DNA of 64,000 bases from the NCBI RefSeq assembly GCF_052857255.1, contig NC_135505.1, positions 29,352,499-29,416,498 on the forward strand, written 5' to 3'. The first letter of the stretch is position 1, and the number at the start of each line of letters is the position of its first letter. The translations under genes were made by a program, and so were the position numbers. The notes beneath the pieces were generated by a model that saw only the letters and a program-made list of their open reading frames with translations, had not been told where the DNA came from and did not search any database. The DNA is from Amblyomma americanum (lineage: Eukaryota > Arthropoda > Arachnida > Ixodida > Ixodidae). Shown here one piece after another: positions 36,004-47,274 of the stretch.

Positions 36004-36768
36004 GTGGAGCGACGTGATGACCGCCTATCATTCAAGGTGCACAGAAAGGACACGCACACAGGCCAATATCTTCACTTTAATTCAGTCCATCCTACGTGCC
36101 ATAAGCGCTAAGTCGTTTCTACCCTCGTCCGCCGTGCGGAAAGAATATGCTCGAAAGCCGAAGAAAAACCCTCTGACATACGCCAAGTGCGACGCGAGCT
36201 CAACAATTGTGGCTACCCACAGCACTTCGTGAACGCTGTAATACAGCAGACAACGAGACCAGCTCAGACCGTTCGCCTACCTTGCCGTGTCCGAGCTGCA
36301 ATACCCTATGTGCCAGGCGTGAGCGAGTCATTGGCCCGCGTTTTTCGCACCTACGATGTGCATATAGCTAACGTGCCTGCGTGCAAGCTTCGTCACGAGT
36401 TGGTGTCCGTAAAGGACAAGCTAAAAAAGGAAAAGTTTCCCTGAGTAATTTATAAAATCCCTTGCTCAGACTGCGATCACTCCTACATAGGTGAAAGCGG
36501 AAACTTTGAAAGACGGCTGAATGAGCACAAGAATGATGTCAAGAAAGAGAAGGCTTGTTCCGACGCACTGGCTGAACACGTTGAAAACACGAAGCATGAT
36601 ATCGCTTGGGAAGAAGCGGCAATTATCGGCCGTGATAAAAACTGGATGTCACGCCAATATCTGGAGTCTTTGTTTATCCAGACAACAGATCAGACGCTGA
36701 ACCGTAATATCGGCAATCTACCGCCCTCGTACGCTAGATGCCTGCGACGATTAGCACAACGTACTTAA
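36004..36768 (+). pseudogene. Second Penelope-like copy, 3' part only
   Basis: Plus-strand partner of the inverted arm. It starts after the RT palm ([15 protein letters not shown]) and runs through the linker and GIY-YIG module (IPCSDCDHSYIGESGN, about 36460-36510) to the natural stop TAA 36766-36768. In-frame stops lie at about 36109-36111 and 36442-36444. It is close to the minus copy in sequence but keeps about 45 bp more at its 3' side (36877-36921). It lacks the RT catalytic core, so it cannot be autonomous. Confidence 0.82.
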
Positions 36769-37490
36769 GCTTTGTGTGCGAAATTTTTCCATCAGTGAAC
36801 AAGACTTCCGTGTGGAAGTCGAAACGTCCTTCCATCTTGACAACACCTTTTGGTCGGCGCTTCGCTATTTTCGCCAATGTATTCACCCGACCAGACGAGA
36901 TTTCGTCGAAGCTTAGATTTCAGAACAAAATTAAGCTCGAGAAATGCAAAGGAAAACAGTTAGTTTTGTATACTCAAAACTTGTACCCACTGACTCCCTG
37001 TCAGAATTTATCCACGCTCACAGTACTGAAGAACTGCAGTTGAGAAAGCAAAATTGTCGTTTCGATTTTCTTTCATTACTGGAGTAAACCTGGAGTGACG
37101 CCATAGCTACTGGCCGAGTGGAACTTGCTTAGTTAAATTGCAAGGTCAGTCTTTCCCCGCTCCGTTTCGCTGGACAATCCATCTTCGTCCCACTTGATAC
37201 GGCGCATGCGCTCACTGACGGCGCAGCCACGCTGAAGGCTCGAAATGATACCGTAATGTAGCTATCGCTACAAAAAGCCTTGACTTGACCCTTCGACCTA
37301 TCTTTCCCCAATACCAAGGAGTACAAGACACTATCACGAAGCTTTATTCACAGCGCATTTTGTCCGGGCCGATTTTTATGCTTGCTCTGTCACGGACACT
37401 AACAGACAGGAACTCATTACGCGAACCTTATGAACCCCACAGAATCTAACCTGGGTCCTTTCGACATGCTTCATGCTGCTGTTATTGCTG

Positions 37491-38553
37491 CTATATTTTA
37501 GTTCTGTTGCTGGGATTTGCTTTCACAGCGCAGTTCTTAAGCGCCCGTTCGTGGGTTCAGCTGCGTCGCCGCCTTCTTTGAAACCGAGCCAATGCAATAA
37601 ATAAGCAAACATTGCCGCTACTAGAATTCGAACCCGCGGCGCCGCAATAGATCAGCTCTGCGAGCCTTCCACAAGAGCTCTTGGCTATGACCGCAACCGA
37701 TAAAGCCGTGTTTTAAAGTACAGCACATTCTGGCGTTTTGAAATGCAGATCGTCGTCTTTAACGAATACTGCTGTCGGACTACTATACACATTGTTGTTG
37801 ACCCTGAAGCAACGCAACATAGCGACGATGGGGTACTGGTAAGAGTTTCGTGGAGATTCAAACCGGAAAAAAAATATCCAGGGTTATCTCGAGTGGTTCC
37901 TAAATGAAAATTGAGGAACCTGAGAACATGCGCATTCCCGCGCGCTCTGCATTTCACATCGTATTCTTCAGAAAATAACACTGAAATCGAACTAATATCG
38001 TCGTCAGACGTGCCGACCACCCAGCAAAGCAAAGAAGCGAGTCCGCAGAGCCTGAGACGACAGTGCTGCGCTCAATTTTTGCATTACGGAGAATCCTAAA
38101 CGTCCTTACTTTTTTTTTAATGTGCCCTTCCTGGCTTTTACCTAAGAATGGTCTGCGCATGTACATAAATTAAAATAAATAAAATAAACATTAACAATCG
38201 GGGCCTGCAAGCGAAGCCTCATCACCTACATGCTTGTTGGCTGCAAAAGGTTCTTTATTGCTCCCTCTTTTATTCGCACAAAAATCATCTAGAGGAAGCA
38301 ATTTGTCGACTCCATTTATTCGCAAGACTTCAGTTCTCGCTATCATTTGCACAGATTAGTTATAGCACAGCAGAAATGAGCTCGCACGCAGTAAATTCCG
38401 AGTGTATAGTGATCAGTTCAAATTCGGTGAGTTATTCGGTGAGATGGTTCACAGACGTTAAGCATCGTTCCTAAGCTTTGCCCTTGAAGCAGCAGAGCGC
38501 ATTTGCGTTTTGTTAGGACAAAACCCCGGCAGTCATTTCCAGCGCACGGCGGT
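37491..38553. other. Unassigned DNA
   Basis: A possible SINE-like B box (GGTTCGAATTC on the minus strand at about 37637-37627), similar in layout to the one near 28.05 kb. Nothing else is recognised. Confidence 0.3.
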
Positions 38554-38862
38554 TCAACGGTTCGATTCCCGGATGGTGGATTCTGGTGGAGCCGGCTTTG
38601 CGCGCCCTTGGCGAGGCGCGTCTCGGCGCGCCGCCTGACCTCCTCCCTTGCCTGAAGCGCTGGTTCCGCTAATGGCGCTCAAGTCAGCGAGGGGTGCCGA
38701 CACGCCACCGGAACCCTCCACCGAGGGTGGTGGCTTCGGCGGCACAGCTCCTGCACCGGCTGGTTCGACGGATATCTCTTGGCTATCGGACGACGAGTTC
38801 TGGCTGGAGGCCGAAAATTCGGCCACCTCGTCGTACACGTTCCTCGTTATTACGTTCATTGT
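38554..38862 (-). CDS. Candidate last coding exon, unknown protein
   Basis: On the minus strand a strong pyrimidine tract ending TTTCTTTCCCAG (about 38874-38863) is followed by an open frame in phase 0. The frame gives 102 residues to TGA at 38554-38556. Codons favour G/C at the third position, unlike the AT-rich flanks. The peptide is acidic at first (NVYDEVAEFSASSQNS), then proline/glycine-rich (AVPPKPPPSVEGSGG) and ends basic. No domain is recognised; it looks like a disordered C-terminal tail. It lies downstream of the globin exon on the same strand, but nothing shows that the two are joined. An upstream exon must exist outside what I can identify. Confidence 0.42.
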   Translation of the reverse strand, partial: TMNVITRNVYDEVAEFSASSQNSSSDSQEISVEPAGAGAVPPKPPPSVEGSGGVSAPLADLSAISGTSASGKGGGQAARRDAPRQGRAKPAPPESTIRESNR

Positions 38863-41754
38863 CTGGGAAAGAAAAAGCGCAAAACTGAACTTCAGGGAAT
38901 GGCAGGGCCGGGGCTTTGCTTCGCACAATCCGCCATAAATAATTTTCGCTTTGTGTCTAGTCTTCCCATTATTTGTGTGTTGACAGCCACTATCAATATG
39001 CTAGCTTCTGTCACTTTAAAGTAGAAATCTGAGGGTGCAGAAAAAAGTAAAAGGCAGAGGTTTTGTTTTTGCCACCTAAACTAAGTTTTATTGACATCAA
39101 CCAATTTAATGCATTTCATCTACCGCTTAGAAGCGCGCCAAATATTGCAATTCAGAACACTATTTACATGTGACGAAAGCATTGGCGATTTTTCCAGCCT
39201 ACGGAGAGCGTCTAAAGTGATCCAACATAGCGGCGTTACTGAGAACGCCTTCAGGGTTAAGCCTATAGGTAGAATAAACTAGTATATAAACTAGTTTTTC
39301 CGTGATTGCAAACTCTTGTGAGCCAAACAATTTTGTTCATCGTGGTTTGGGAGGAATAAATGAGATATAATAAAAAATCCTTCCCTGTCTTCAGCATAAC
39401 GAAGGCCAGCGTGAAAACGGAGATGTACATGATTCACGCCCTCTTTGGCTAGACTGGTGACGTCGACGAGACCCTTGTACACACGTATAAATGGCAAAAC
39501 ATCGAGCACAATATCTTTGGCCGAATTTCTAGCGCAGCAACACCACGTGGAAGGAAACGAAGTAGGCGGGACACAGCGCTAATAATAACTTCAATTTTTA
39601 TTCAATGAAGTCTGCTTTTATAGAGTAACCGTTCTTAAAAACAAAAAGATATCACAATAAAAGTTTACGATAGCACATTGGTTACTTCATTCGCCTTATG
39701 CATGAAAATGCGTGAATTGGGGTTTACTCATGTCTTAGATATCTGAGGTCTTTTGCTGTGAGCAATATTGACGGTTTGCTGATACACGTGTTCCCGGAAA
39801 TTTCAATTTTTATGGCATCAAATATTTGATATTTGCAAAAAGCGCAACCAACTGATGGGGTTGAAACGACGACACAGGCGACAAAACATTATTAGCCCTA
39901 GCCAATGTCTGCTTGTTCACCTGTAGAAAGGAACGTAAGCAAGTCATGGAAGCAAGTCGATTGCCTGTTACGGCCCATTTGAATAAATCACTCCCCTGCG
40001 GCAAGTGAGGAATCTAGTCATTCGCAGCGTGCAATCTTGCCTGCACACATTTAATTTTTTTATCACACGCTTATCACATTTCAGACATCCCCCGCACATA
40101 GCTCAGTCTTCAACAACAGTGCAGGGGCAACGTATCTACCCTGATATGGTGAACGTTGCAGATCATGTTTTCATTTCAGTTCCTTCATGCGCTCGCAGCC
40201 CTTCCCCAACCAACAACCGGTAGTGCTCTGTAGTTGTGGGAATCAATGTTCATCGACCATCATCACTGCGCTCCTGTATTTGGCAGAGGCTGCGGTTCTG
40301 TTATTTCCTTTTTGCTTCTTTAATTTGTTCGCAACGGCAGCTGCGGTTATTGTAACGCGGGCAAGTTCCCAACGATACCAGCTTATTCCTAATCGAACTT
40401 GAAATTCAATGCTTTCAACTCATATCGAAGGATACACGTTAGGAAGATCTTTTTACTTTTTCATCAAAATGATCTCATGTTGGCTACTTAAGCATTACCG
40501 ATATTGACGGGAAAGCCGTGTATTCTGCGAAACACAGTTACTGGATGATGTACCGCGTTTGTCAAAAGTAACCGGGCAAAGTTGGTTTGTTTCGTAGCCG
40601 CGTAGCGGAACACTTATGGCAGCCCTTCAGCTCCAAATCTGTGCAAAGTAAGGGGAGCACTGGTTCTCATGTTTGGCACCTTTCGGTTCTTAGAGGTGCC
40701 GTAACGGCTCCGTTATACGGTTGAGAAACAATAACCCGCTGCTCGGTTACTTTTGACAGTGGGGGTACGTGAGGGTAATATGTTATATTTGACGGCTAAA
40801 TCGCTTCGTGGAGTAATACATCGACCAATAAGTGTGTCTTAGAATAGAGGTGTATAAGTGTGGCTGAAAATTTCCCTTAACGTCATTAGACAGCGATCGA
40901 AACACGACGCCTTAATGTAGATTCAACATCGCGGAATCCCTGCGGAAACAGCCCTCAGCAAGTAAACAGTAAACAGCTAAGGTTTTCAGTCTAACTTTAC
41001 GTAGAGCTGTTTAAAATGTGAATTAGAATCTACCATATGCCTTGTAGTGATTCTAAAAACTGAATGTTTCACCAATCCAGTTTTCGGCTCGTGCACCTTA
41101 AAGCTGAAGGCATATAAACTTGCAAACTGGTCGGCCTTTACCGATGTAAAATAGCGGCCACAAGGGCTGAGCACACACCCCGAGTCGAAAGACATAAACG
41201 CACACAGCTGTTTGAACCGCTGCTTGCAAAAAAAGCTGCACCCCTAATTAGTCGCTCAAACAGCACCGATTAATTTTGTAGAAATTAGATACAAAGCAGT
41301 ATCAGCCGCAGTTTGTCTCCCTAAAAGCTACCCGTTCCGAGCGAGCACTAAGCGGTTGCTATTAGTTCTAATATACGTGCTACTGACTGAGACTAGCTAA
41401 CGCTAAAGCTAACGCGACGAGGAATTGTGCTTGGAGCCTACAGTGATCCGTATTTCCTCCTGCAAAAAGAAAGGAGAAAGCTCTAATAATGCACAGAATT
41501 CGGCGGAATACAAATGCCTTTTCTAGAAAAACAAATGATTCCTGCTGTTTGCTGGGCGTAGGCACTTTACACTATTAATAGTTTGGAAGCCATTGCTCCC
41601 CTTTAGCCTATTGCTTCTTCGTCTGCTGCAGTTTTGTTACTTAAATAGGCTACAGCTCTTAAATACCATGTCCAAATCCTCTCTTAAATTCCAAGTCAGG
41701 CATCTATCTCAGGGCATGGCAGGTTAATACCTCTTCTTATAAACGAGAACCTAC
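38863..41754. other. Mostly unassigned; holds a possible half hairpin element
   Basis: At 39540-39573 GGACACAGCGCT, preceded by a purine-rich run, resembles one arm and the core of the hairpin family, without tail or second arm. The rest of this 2.9 kb shows no gene. It probably includes the intron following the globin exon. Confidence 0.3.
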
Positions 41755-42204
41755 CTTGAAGAGCTTCTTCCAGGCCCTGACGGCTGCAGGCGTCATGAGC
41801 GGACCGACGTGAGACATCATCTGCTCCAGCGTGACCGCCAGGAGGCTCTCGAAGTGCTCGGGCTCCACGCCTCGCCTGGCCAGGTGGTTGACGGCGTTCT
41901 TGCGGATCAGCTCGGCCAGCACGTCGGGCTCCTCCATGCACTCGACGAGGGCCGACAGCTGGTGGCCCACGGCGCATGCGTGCGCCCTGAACTTGGGGTC
42001 CCCTTCGAGCGCCCGCAGGTCCCTGCCCCTGAACCTGGGGAAGAGCTCCAGGTAGTCCGGGTACTGGGTGAACATCCCGACGAAGATGAGAACGCCGTAG
42101 TCCGGGTTCTGCTGGCAGAACTTGTGCCAGCTGCGACGCACCAGCTTCTTCTCGTGGTCGGTCATGCCGGTCCGAGGGTCGCTCTTCCGCAGAGCCTGGC
42201 CCAT
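41755..42204 (-). CDS. Globin, first coding exon (150 residues)
   Basis: Haem-binding globin fold, oxygen or redox role. The start is ATG 42204 in an excellent context (GTCGCCATGG). Helix A begins near residue 15 (DHEKKLVRRSWHKF), and CD-region phenylalanines occur in LFPRFRG (about 54-60). The distal E7 histidine is the H of FRAHACAVG (about residue 75), and the proximal F8 histidine is the H of NAVNHLARRGV (about residue 107). Helices G and H follow to AWKKLFK. The exon ends at a consensus donor (AAG|GTAGGT, 41755/41754); reading on would give a stop after 5 codons. Thus the last part of helix H must come from a downstream exon that I did not find. Glycine 2 (MGQALRK) could be myristoylated, as in globin X-type proteins, but position 6 is not the preferred residue. 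A TATATA motif is at 42381-42386. Which globin class it belongs to is uncertain. Confidence 0.85.
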
Positions 42205-42885
42205 GGCGACCCTCTCGCTTCTTCATCTCCTTCATCATCTTTTTCTTCGTCGCTGGCCTCAGCTCTACCAAACGCTGCACATAAGGCTGTGAACGAGAAA
42301 AATGACGCTTCTCTCACCCTGTTTTCGTAAACCAAGCTCCACGCTGAAACTTTCCAGACAAAGACAGCCATCGATGTCAATATATAAGGAGTTCGCGCAA
42401 GATAAAAATTGAGCAATTATTGCTTTAGATCTAATAAGCAATTAGCATGAGCCGGAAACGCCAGAGCAGCACAATGAAAGTTGACAATTTTGTTAAGCCC
42501 ACACATATATAAGCACTAAGCCAAAAGTAAATACATTTTCTAAATGGCATGTGTACTCTCCAAGCTCTCCTTAAAAGCAATGCAGATATTTACTCTCGAT
42601 GTTATGTTCCCAGCACTGATATGGTTAACCTACATTTCTAAAATTATAATCAGAATATTGATGCTCACAGTCTGCTTAAGCGATTTCCCCTGGTTTTAGT
42701 GTATACAGGAACTAAGGAACTGTCAGGGAAGTTGATTGTTCACTAATTGTTTTCTCACTTGTAACAGTTTCCTAGCTACCTGTTTCGGATCACTTTCAAC
42801 GGGCGATTTGTTCGATTCTTTTTGGGCAGGGGATGACAGTTTTCTCATATTAATCGTTGAGTTTTCCAACGAGCCGATAAATAGG
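42205..42885. other. Globin 5' flank
   Basis: An A/G-rich (minus strand) leader lies directly upstream of the globin ATG, a possible TATA box at 42381-42386 and then AT-rich DNA without a recognisable gene. Confidence 0.4.
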
Positions 42886-43049
42886 CAGTATATCGAAAGG
42901 TTAACGGTCCTTACCTGACACTAACTATTGGCTCCTTCAGACTATAGCAGGTTTTATAGAACGCCCCCAGTATATCGAAAGGTTAACGGTCCTTACCTGA
43001 CACTAACTATTGGCTCCTTCAGACTATAGCAGGCTTTATATAATGCTCC
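42886..43049. repeat. Tandem duplication, 2 x 82 bp
   Basis: CAGTATATCGAAAGGTTAAC begins at 42886 and at 42968. The first 65 bp of both units are identical and the ends diverge slightly. Confidence 0.88.
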
Positions 43050-43737
43050 CACTCATAGAAAATTAGTTTGACTTGACCAAAAATCTAAAACGGCCCAGGA
43101 TCTTAAGTGTTATATTTTTCTAATACTGTCTTCCTCACTTCTGTATTTCCCCCCGTTGATTGTCGATATGCGCTAAGAAATTTACAAAGAAAAATTATTG
43201 ATGCCAAATCATGAAAAGTCTCAGTATGGTTAACTACACTGGAAGGCAACTTCATCATTTCGCTCATTAATAAATATTTTATATATCGAATGTAAGACCG
43301 CTATAGTGAGCGCTAAGCACTTCCAGTGCGTGCCCAAAAAAAAAAAGAAGAGAAAAATAATCTCCCATACCTTGCAGAAGGTTCGCGCGGGTGTAAGCGC
43401 ATCCAAGCGCAGGAGCCAGGACCTCCTTCAGAACACAGGGGAGGGAGACGTAGCTAAACGTGTACTCCGACGCCCCCCGCTCTCTTTGCGCCCTCGCCTT
43501 TTTCTCGAAATTTCGAAATAGGCTATATAAGAGCGTGTTGAATCTCGTTAGGCGGTTCTAGGTGAGGTTTCACACAGCAATGCAAACAGGCCCCTGCTTT
43601 CGATAAGCCGTGAAGAGCGAGATTGGAGCTCGAAGGTACCTTTGTGACACTTTGGCAGCTGATTTCGTAGCCCCTGTTCCTTCTCCATGTACATTCGTTT
43701 CTGTACAGCTTTTTTTTAGCGTTTCAAAAGGGTTTGG
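43050..43737. other. Unassigned DNA
   Basis: No gene recognised. An A-rich run lies at 43335-43360. Confidence 0.3.
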
Positions 43738-43966
43738 TTTCGTGTATGGTGGTTCAACGTCCCAAAGCGATTCAGGCTATGAGGGATGCCGTAGTGAAGG
43801 GCTCTGGAAATTTCGACTACTTGGGGGTCCTTAACATACACTGACATCGCACAGTTCACGGGCCTCTAGAATTTCGCCTCCATAGAAATTCGATCGCCGC
43901 GGCTGGGATCAAACCCGCGTCTTACATGTCGCCAGCCGAGCGCCATAACCACCGAGCCACCGTGGC
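43738..43966 (-). repeat. SINE type B, diverged
   Basis: Head at 43966 (GCCACGGTGGCTCGGTGG on minus) and tail CCAAAGCG...AACG near 43757. The B box is altered (GGTTTGATCCC). This looks like an older copy. Confidence 0.82.
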
Positions 43967-44785
43967 ATAAAAGTCCAGTTCCTGTTTCTTCGTATGTTCG
44001 TCCATCTGTTATTGTCCATCCATCGTCTGGCTGTCTGAGTCCAACTCGAAACAAACGAGCACCTCCAAGGAAGTGAGTTGTGAAGAAGAACCTCCCATCT
44101 TCAAACATATAAACTAACTCCAGCTAAAGTTGAAATATCTGCAGGGGAAAATAGGCAAACGCAACTTCAACCATATAGTTTACAACGGCATATTTTAAGT
44201 AAAATATTTTCATATTTCTTTCAATTGAAAAACTTTATGCACTGAAGGCAAAATTGTCTTTTTCAGGTAATGCATTTCCAGCGAAAGTTCTAGTGCTATA
44301 CTGTAGAGTGTGCCAAATACCTTTAATCCTTGAGTTTTATATCAGTTTTTACCGCATTAAAAAGAAAGCCAGCAAAATAAATAAACTCAAAATATCCTTG
44401 TACATGGCGCCAGGGGTGCTTTCGAACGTGTTACTCGTCAAAGCAGCTGCATGCGCTCGACGTTGTTTGAAAAGTGACAGTACAAAAGCAATGTTTTCGG
44501 CACTGGCAACAAAACTCTAACATCTGCGGCCTAGCCATGTTCAGTGGGGTCAGAAGCGGGTGCCATGATTTGCGTTGGTGCTATGTATGCATGCCGGAGC
44601 ACTAAACATAGCATCTAAGAAGAGCCATTGGAGTTCCCCAGGCGGCTGCGAATAAGGCAGTACTTCATGAGTGCCTATCGAAACCTCTTAGCCTTATCGC
44701 TTCTCAGAGACTATTAATGCATATTGACCGCTTAGGAGAGACGGTAGCTGGGCGATCCCTTCTCCAGTGGCTCTGCAAGAGATAT
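43967..44785. other. Unassigned DNA
   Basis: Nothing recognised. Confidence 0.3.
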
Positions 44786-45470
44786 GAGTCGAAGTTGAGT
44801 TGAGTTGAGTTGAGTGGTTGTAAACTACCGGTGGGATTAGCCTTGCAGTTGCTGCCGGCAATTGCTCCACCGTAGCGACACTTAAATAGAAATCACAGAA
44901 ACACTGTCCGCAAACACCCAAATAGACACTCCTGAGGTCACCATGTGGAGGCCAAATCCGTGTCCTGCAGGTAAAATAGAAGAAGGCGAGAAGCATCCCT
45001 TCTACTCGACTGGCTCCCGCGCGGGAAAACAATGTCCTGAAGAGAAATGTGAGGACCTCCTGCCTTCTTGAGGGATCCGAATAACACAGCCCGTTCCGCG
45101 TTGTACAAAGTACAGCACAAGAGGTAATGTTCTATGTCACCACACACACCACACGTTGAACACAATGGTGACAACGCTAGGCCAGTCTTATACATCCACG
45201 CCGGTGTACGAGCAGAATCCGTGCGAACGCGGTGCAGCAAAGTGGCTTGGTACCTTTTGAGACCCTTGGTCACACATGGCTGATGAGGAGAGCTCCACAA
45301 AGAAATGATGTGGCACAACACCACATCTCTGAACATTTGCTTGACTTCATGAGGGACTCCATGTACTGGAATCCCGGAGAGAGCTGTATGGGCGAGGTTG
45401 TCTGCTATCTCGTTGCCTAAGACACCTATGTGCGAGGGCACCCATTGAAAACGTATATGAGTCGAAGGCT
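44786..45470 (-). pseudogene. I-like element 3' fragment (RNase H end), minus copy
   Basis: Open from 45480 to 44938 on the minus strand. It covers the last RNase H block (WVPSHIGVLGNEIADNLAH) and a C-terminal zinc-like region (C-x2-C...H-x3-C). The 3' untranslated region ends in (CAACT)n (plus-strand GAGTT units, 44795-44815). It is 5'-truncated at about 45470, where it meets a plus-strand relative. Confidence 0.75.
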
Positions 45471-46850
45471 TACTTGGCACTCAATGCTCTTAGTTCTTTA
45501 GGCATTAATGTCCGAAGGCAAAGGAAACGGTTGAAACACCCCTGGTCTTTTCCGACCCTCGACTGTAAGGTCACAATTCCCCATGTGAGCGCAAAGAGCA
45601 GCTCTCCTTTGGCAGCAACGCATTCGCTTGTACTGGAATACTTGGAAACAGAGTATGCCTGCCATCTTGAAATTTTCACGGATGGTTCTGTGGACAAGGT
45701 CAAACAAGCTAGAGCAGCGGCTTTTTACATTCCTTCTTTGGACTGTAAGTGGTCCGTACGCTGTACTGCTGTCGTATCCTCCACAACGGCTTAAAGTGTT
45801 GCTATTGAGGCGGCTTTACGGAAGTTAGGGTCTTGTCCGGCTCAACCTGTTGTCATCCTAACTGATTCAAAATCTGCCCTTCAGAGGCTCGAGTGTGGAT
45901 TCTCTACTGACGCCTTGTCTCTAAGCTCTCTGCGCTTGGTGCAGAATCTGCACAGCAGAGGCTTTACTCTACATTTACAGTGGGAGCCCTCTCACAGCGG
46001 AGTCAACGGTAATGAGGTGGCAGACAGTCTCGCCCATAAAGCTCTCTTAAGGATTCCATCAAAAAAGTACCTCAAGATGGGAAAAGTCTCTGCAGGAAAA
46101 CGGTGCTCGATCACTTCAGTGCCCTGTGGAGTGCGTCCCACAAGCCATGTGTGACCAAGGGACTGAGAAGATCTCAAGCGACCCTTCTACATCGAATTCG
46201 CACGGCCTCTGCTCGCACTCCTGTATGGATGCATAAAACCGGCATAGCACCGTCTCCGCTCTGCTATTTATGTGGTGTGTGCGGGGATATAGAACAATTT
46301 ATTATGTACTGCCTAGAGTACAACGCGGAAAGGGATGTGATGTTCGCTTCCTTGAAGAAGACAGGAACACGTAACAGCACAGTGCAGGACATTGTCTACC
46401 CGAGTGGAAACCAGACATGCAGAAGGGAGGCTGCACGCCCTCTTTTAACATTTCTGCAGAACACGGATCTTGTTTTTAAATGGTGACAGCAGGAACGTAC
46501 TATGGCCTACTGTGATTGAATGTGTGCGTAGATGGTGTCTTCCGGAGTGGACTACTTTATACTGTGAGTGAATGTGTGTATGGAGTGTGGCACTACAATG
46601 GCCTATGTTCTACTGTGACTGAATATGTGCATAGAAGAATTTCTGGAGTGGACCGTGATGTGAACTGTGTGGATTGATTGTGTGCATAGATGGCGACTGC
46701 GGGAGAGAATGTGTGCTGTTATAAGAGACTGTGCGCTTAGCGGGGTAGATGCGGCATTGATAATATCGAAGGGACGCTGCGGTGGAGCAATTGCTGGCAG
46801 ATAAAGCAAGGCTAACCCCACCTGTAGCATTCAACACCTCAACCTCATAG
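45471..46850 (+). pseudogene. I-like element 3' fragment (RNase H), plus copy
   Basis: Begins at the end of the RT region (LNALSSLGINVRRQRKRLKH). RNase H shows IFTDGSV (first Asp), AIEAAL (Glu), ILTDSKSALQRL (second Asp) and PSHSGVNGNEVADSLAH. The same C-terminal zinc-like block as the minus copy follows, to a stop at 46484-46486. A stop after STTA (about 45792) and a frameshift near 46110 break it. Its 3' UTR shares CGGTGGAGCAATTGCYGGCAG with the minus copy, so both are one family. The two truncated heads face each other. Confidence 0.78.
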
Positions 46851-47262
46851 CATCTAGTCATCGACCGTCGTTACGAGTATGCCGTCTTGTCTCTGGCATC
46901 TTTGCTTCCTGACATCCGGCTTTGCTACTGAAGTTGCTCATTTCCCTGCTGCCCCGTAAACGCAACACCTGAAGACAACTGCGAATGCCGCTTTGTGTTT
47001 CGGCCTGCGTATCACGAAAGAGAACCGCAGCGCCCACTCGATTCTGCACCGAACGCGTCCACGTCGTAGGTATACGCGGTGTACAGTGCGGACCAAGCGT
47101 GTGCTTACGCGTTTCTGCCAAAACTTGTGTATGTGTACCTTCTGCATATTCTGAAAATGTACGTAGTGTGAGTGCGTACGCCTTTCTGTCGGTATATGAG
47201 CGGGTGCTGAGCTCCTCACTGCAACCGTACGTGGAGTGTGTGCAATGACAACTCCTGTGTGC
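46851..47262. other. Unassigned DNA
   Basis: Open frames on both strands with no recognisable domain. Confidence 0.3.
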
Positions 47263-47274
47263 GCAAGGCATATG

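Larger units (their letters stand above)
34335..36921. mobile_element. Penelope-like retroelement pair, head to head
   Basis: Arms of about 875 bp (34335-35209 and about 36000-36876) are inverted repeats. Between them lies the RT core of the minus-strand copy. The unit is flanked by a 13-bp duplication AGAACAAAATTAA (34322-34334 and 36922-36934), and the coding blocks of the CR1/L2 host continue on both sides. The two copies therefore entered together, or the second arose at the insertion site. Compound, partly inverted insertions are known for Penelope-like elements. Confidence 0.85.
30900..37490 (+). mobile_element. Decayed CR1/L2-like non-LTR element hosting nested insertions
   Basis: Fragments appear in order on the plus strand. 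ORF1-like IYGLKYKEGDSLE is near 31000. The endonuclease block ILLFGDFS is near 31920-31945. The pre-RT linker (IAEYFSNYFRRLFSQS) is near 32670. RT blocks between 33150 and 33560 include RIARVSPICKNG and HGYHK. The late RT region (KCLGVAHINNATWNS) is at about 34120, and the C-terminal domain runs to about 37400. It is interrupted by SINEs at 32812 and 33576 and by the Penelope-like pair at 34335-36921. Many stops are present; boundaries are approximate. Confidence 0.7.

Noticed and set aside
41809..42330. 173-codon plus-strand frame opposite the globin exon
   Set aside because: Leucine- and valine-rich antisense of a GC-rich coding exon; no motif of its own.
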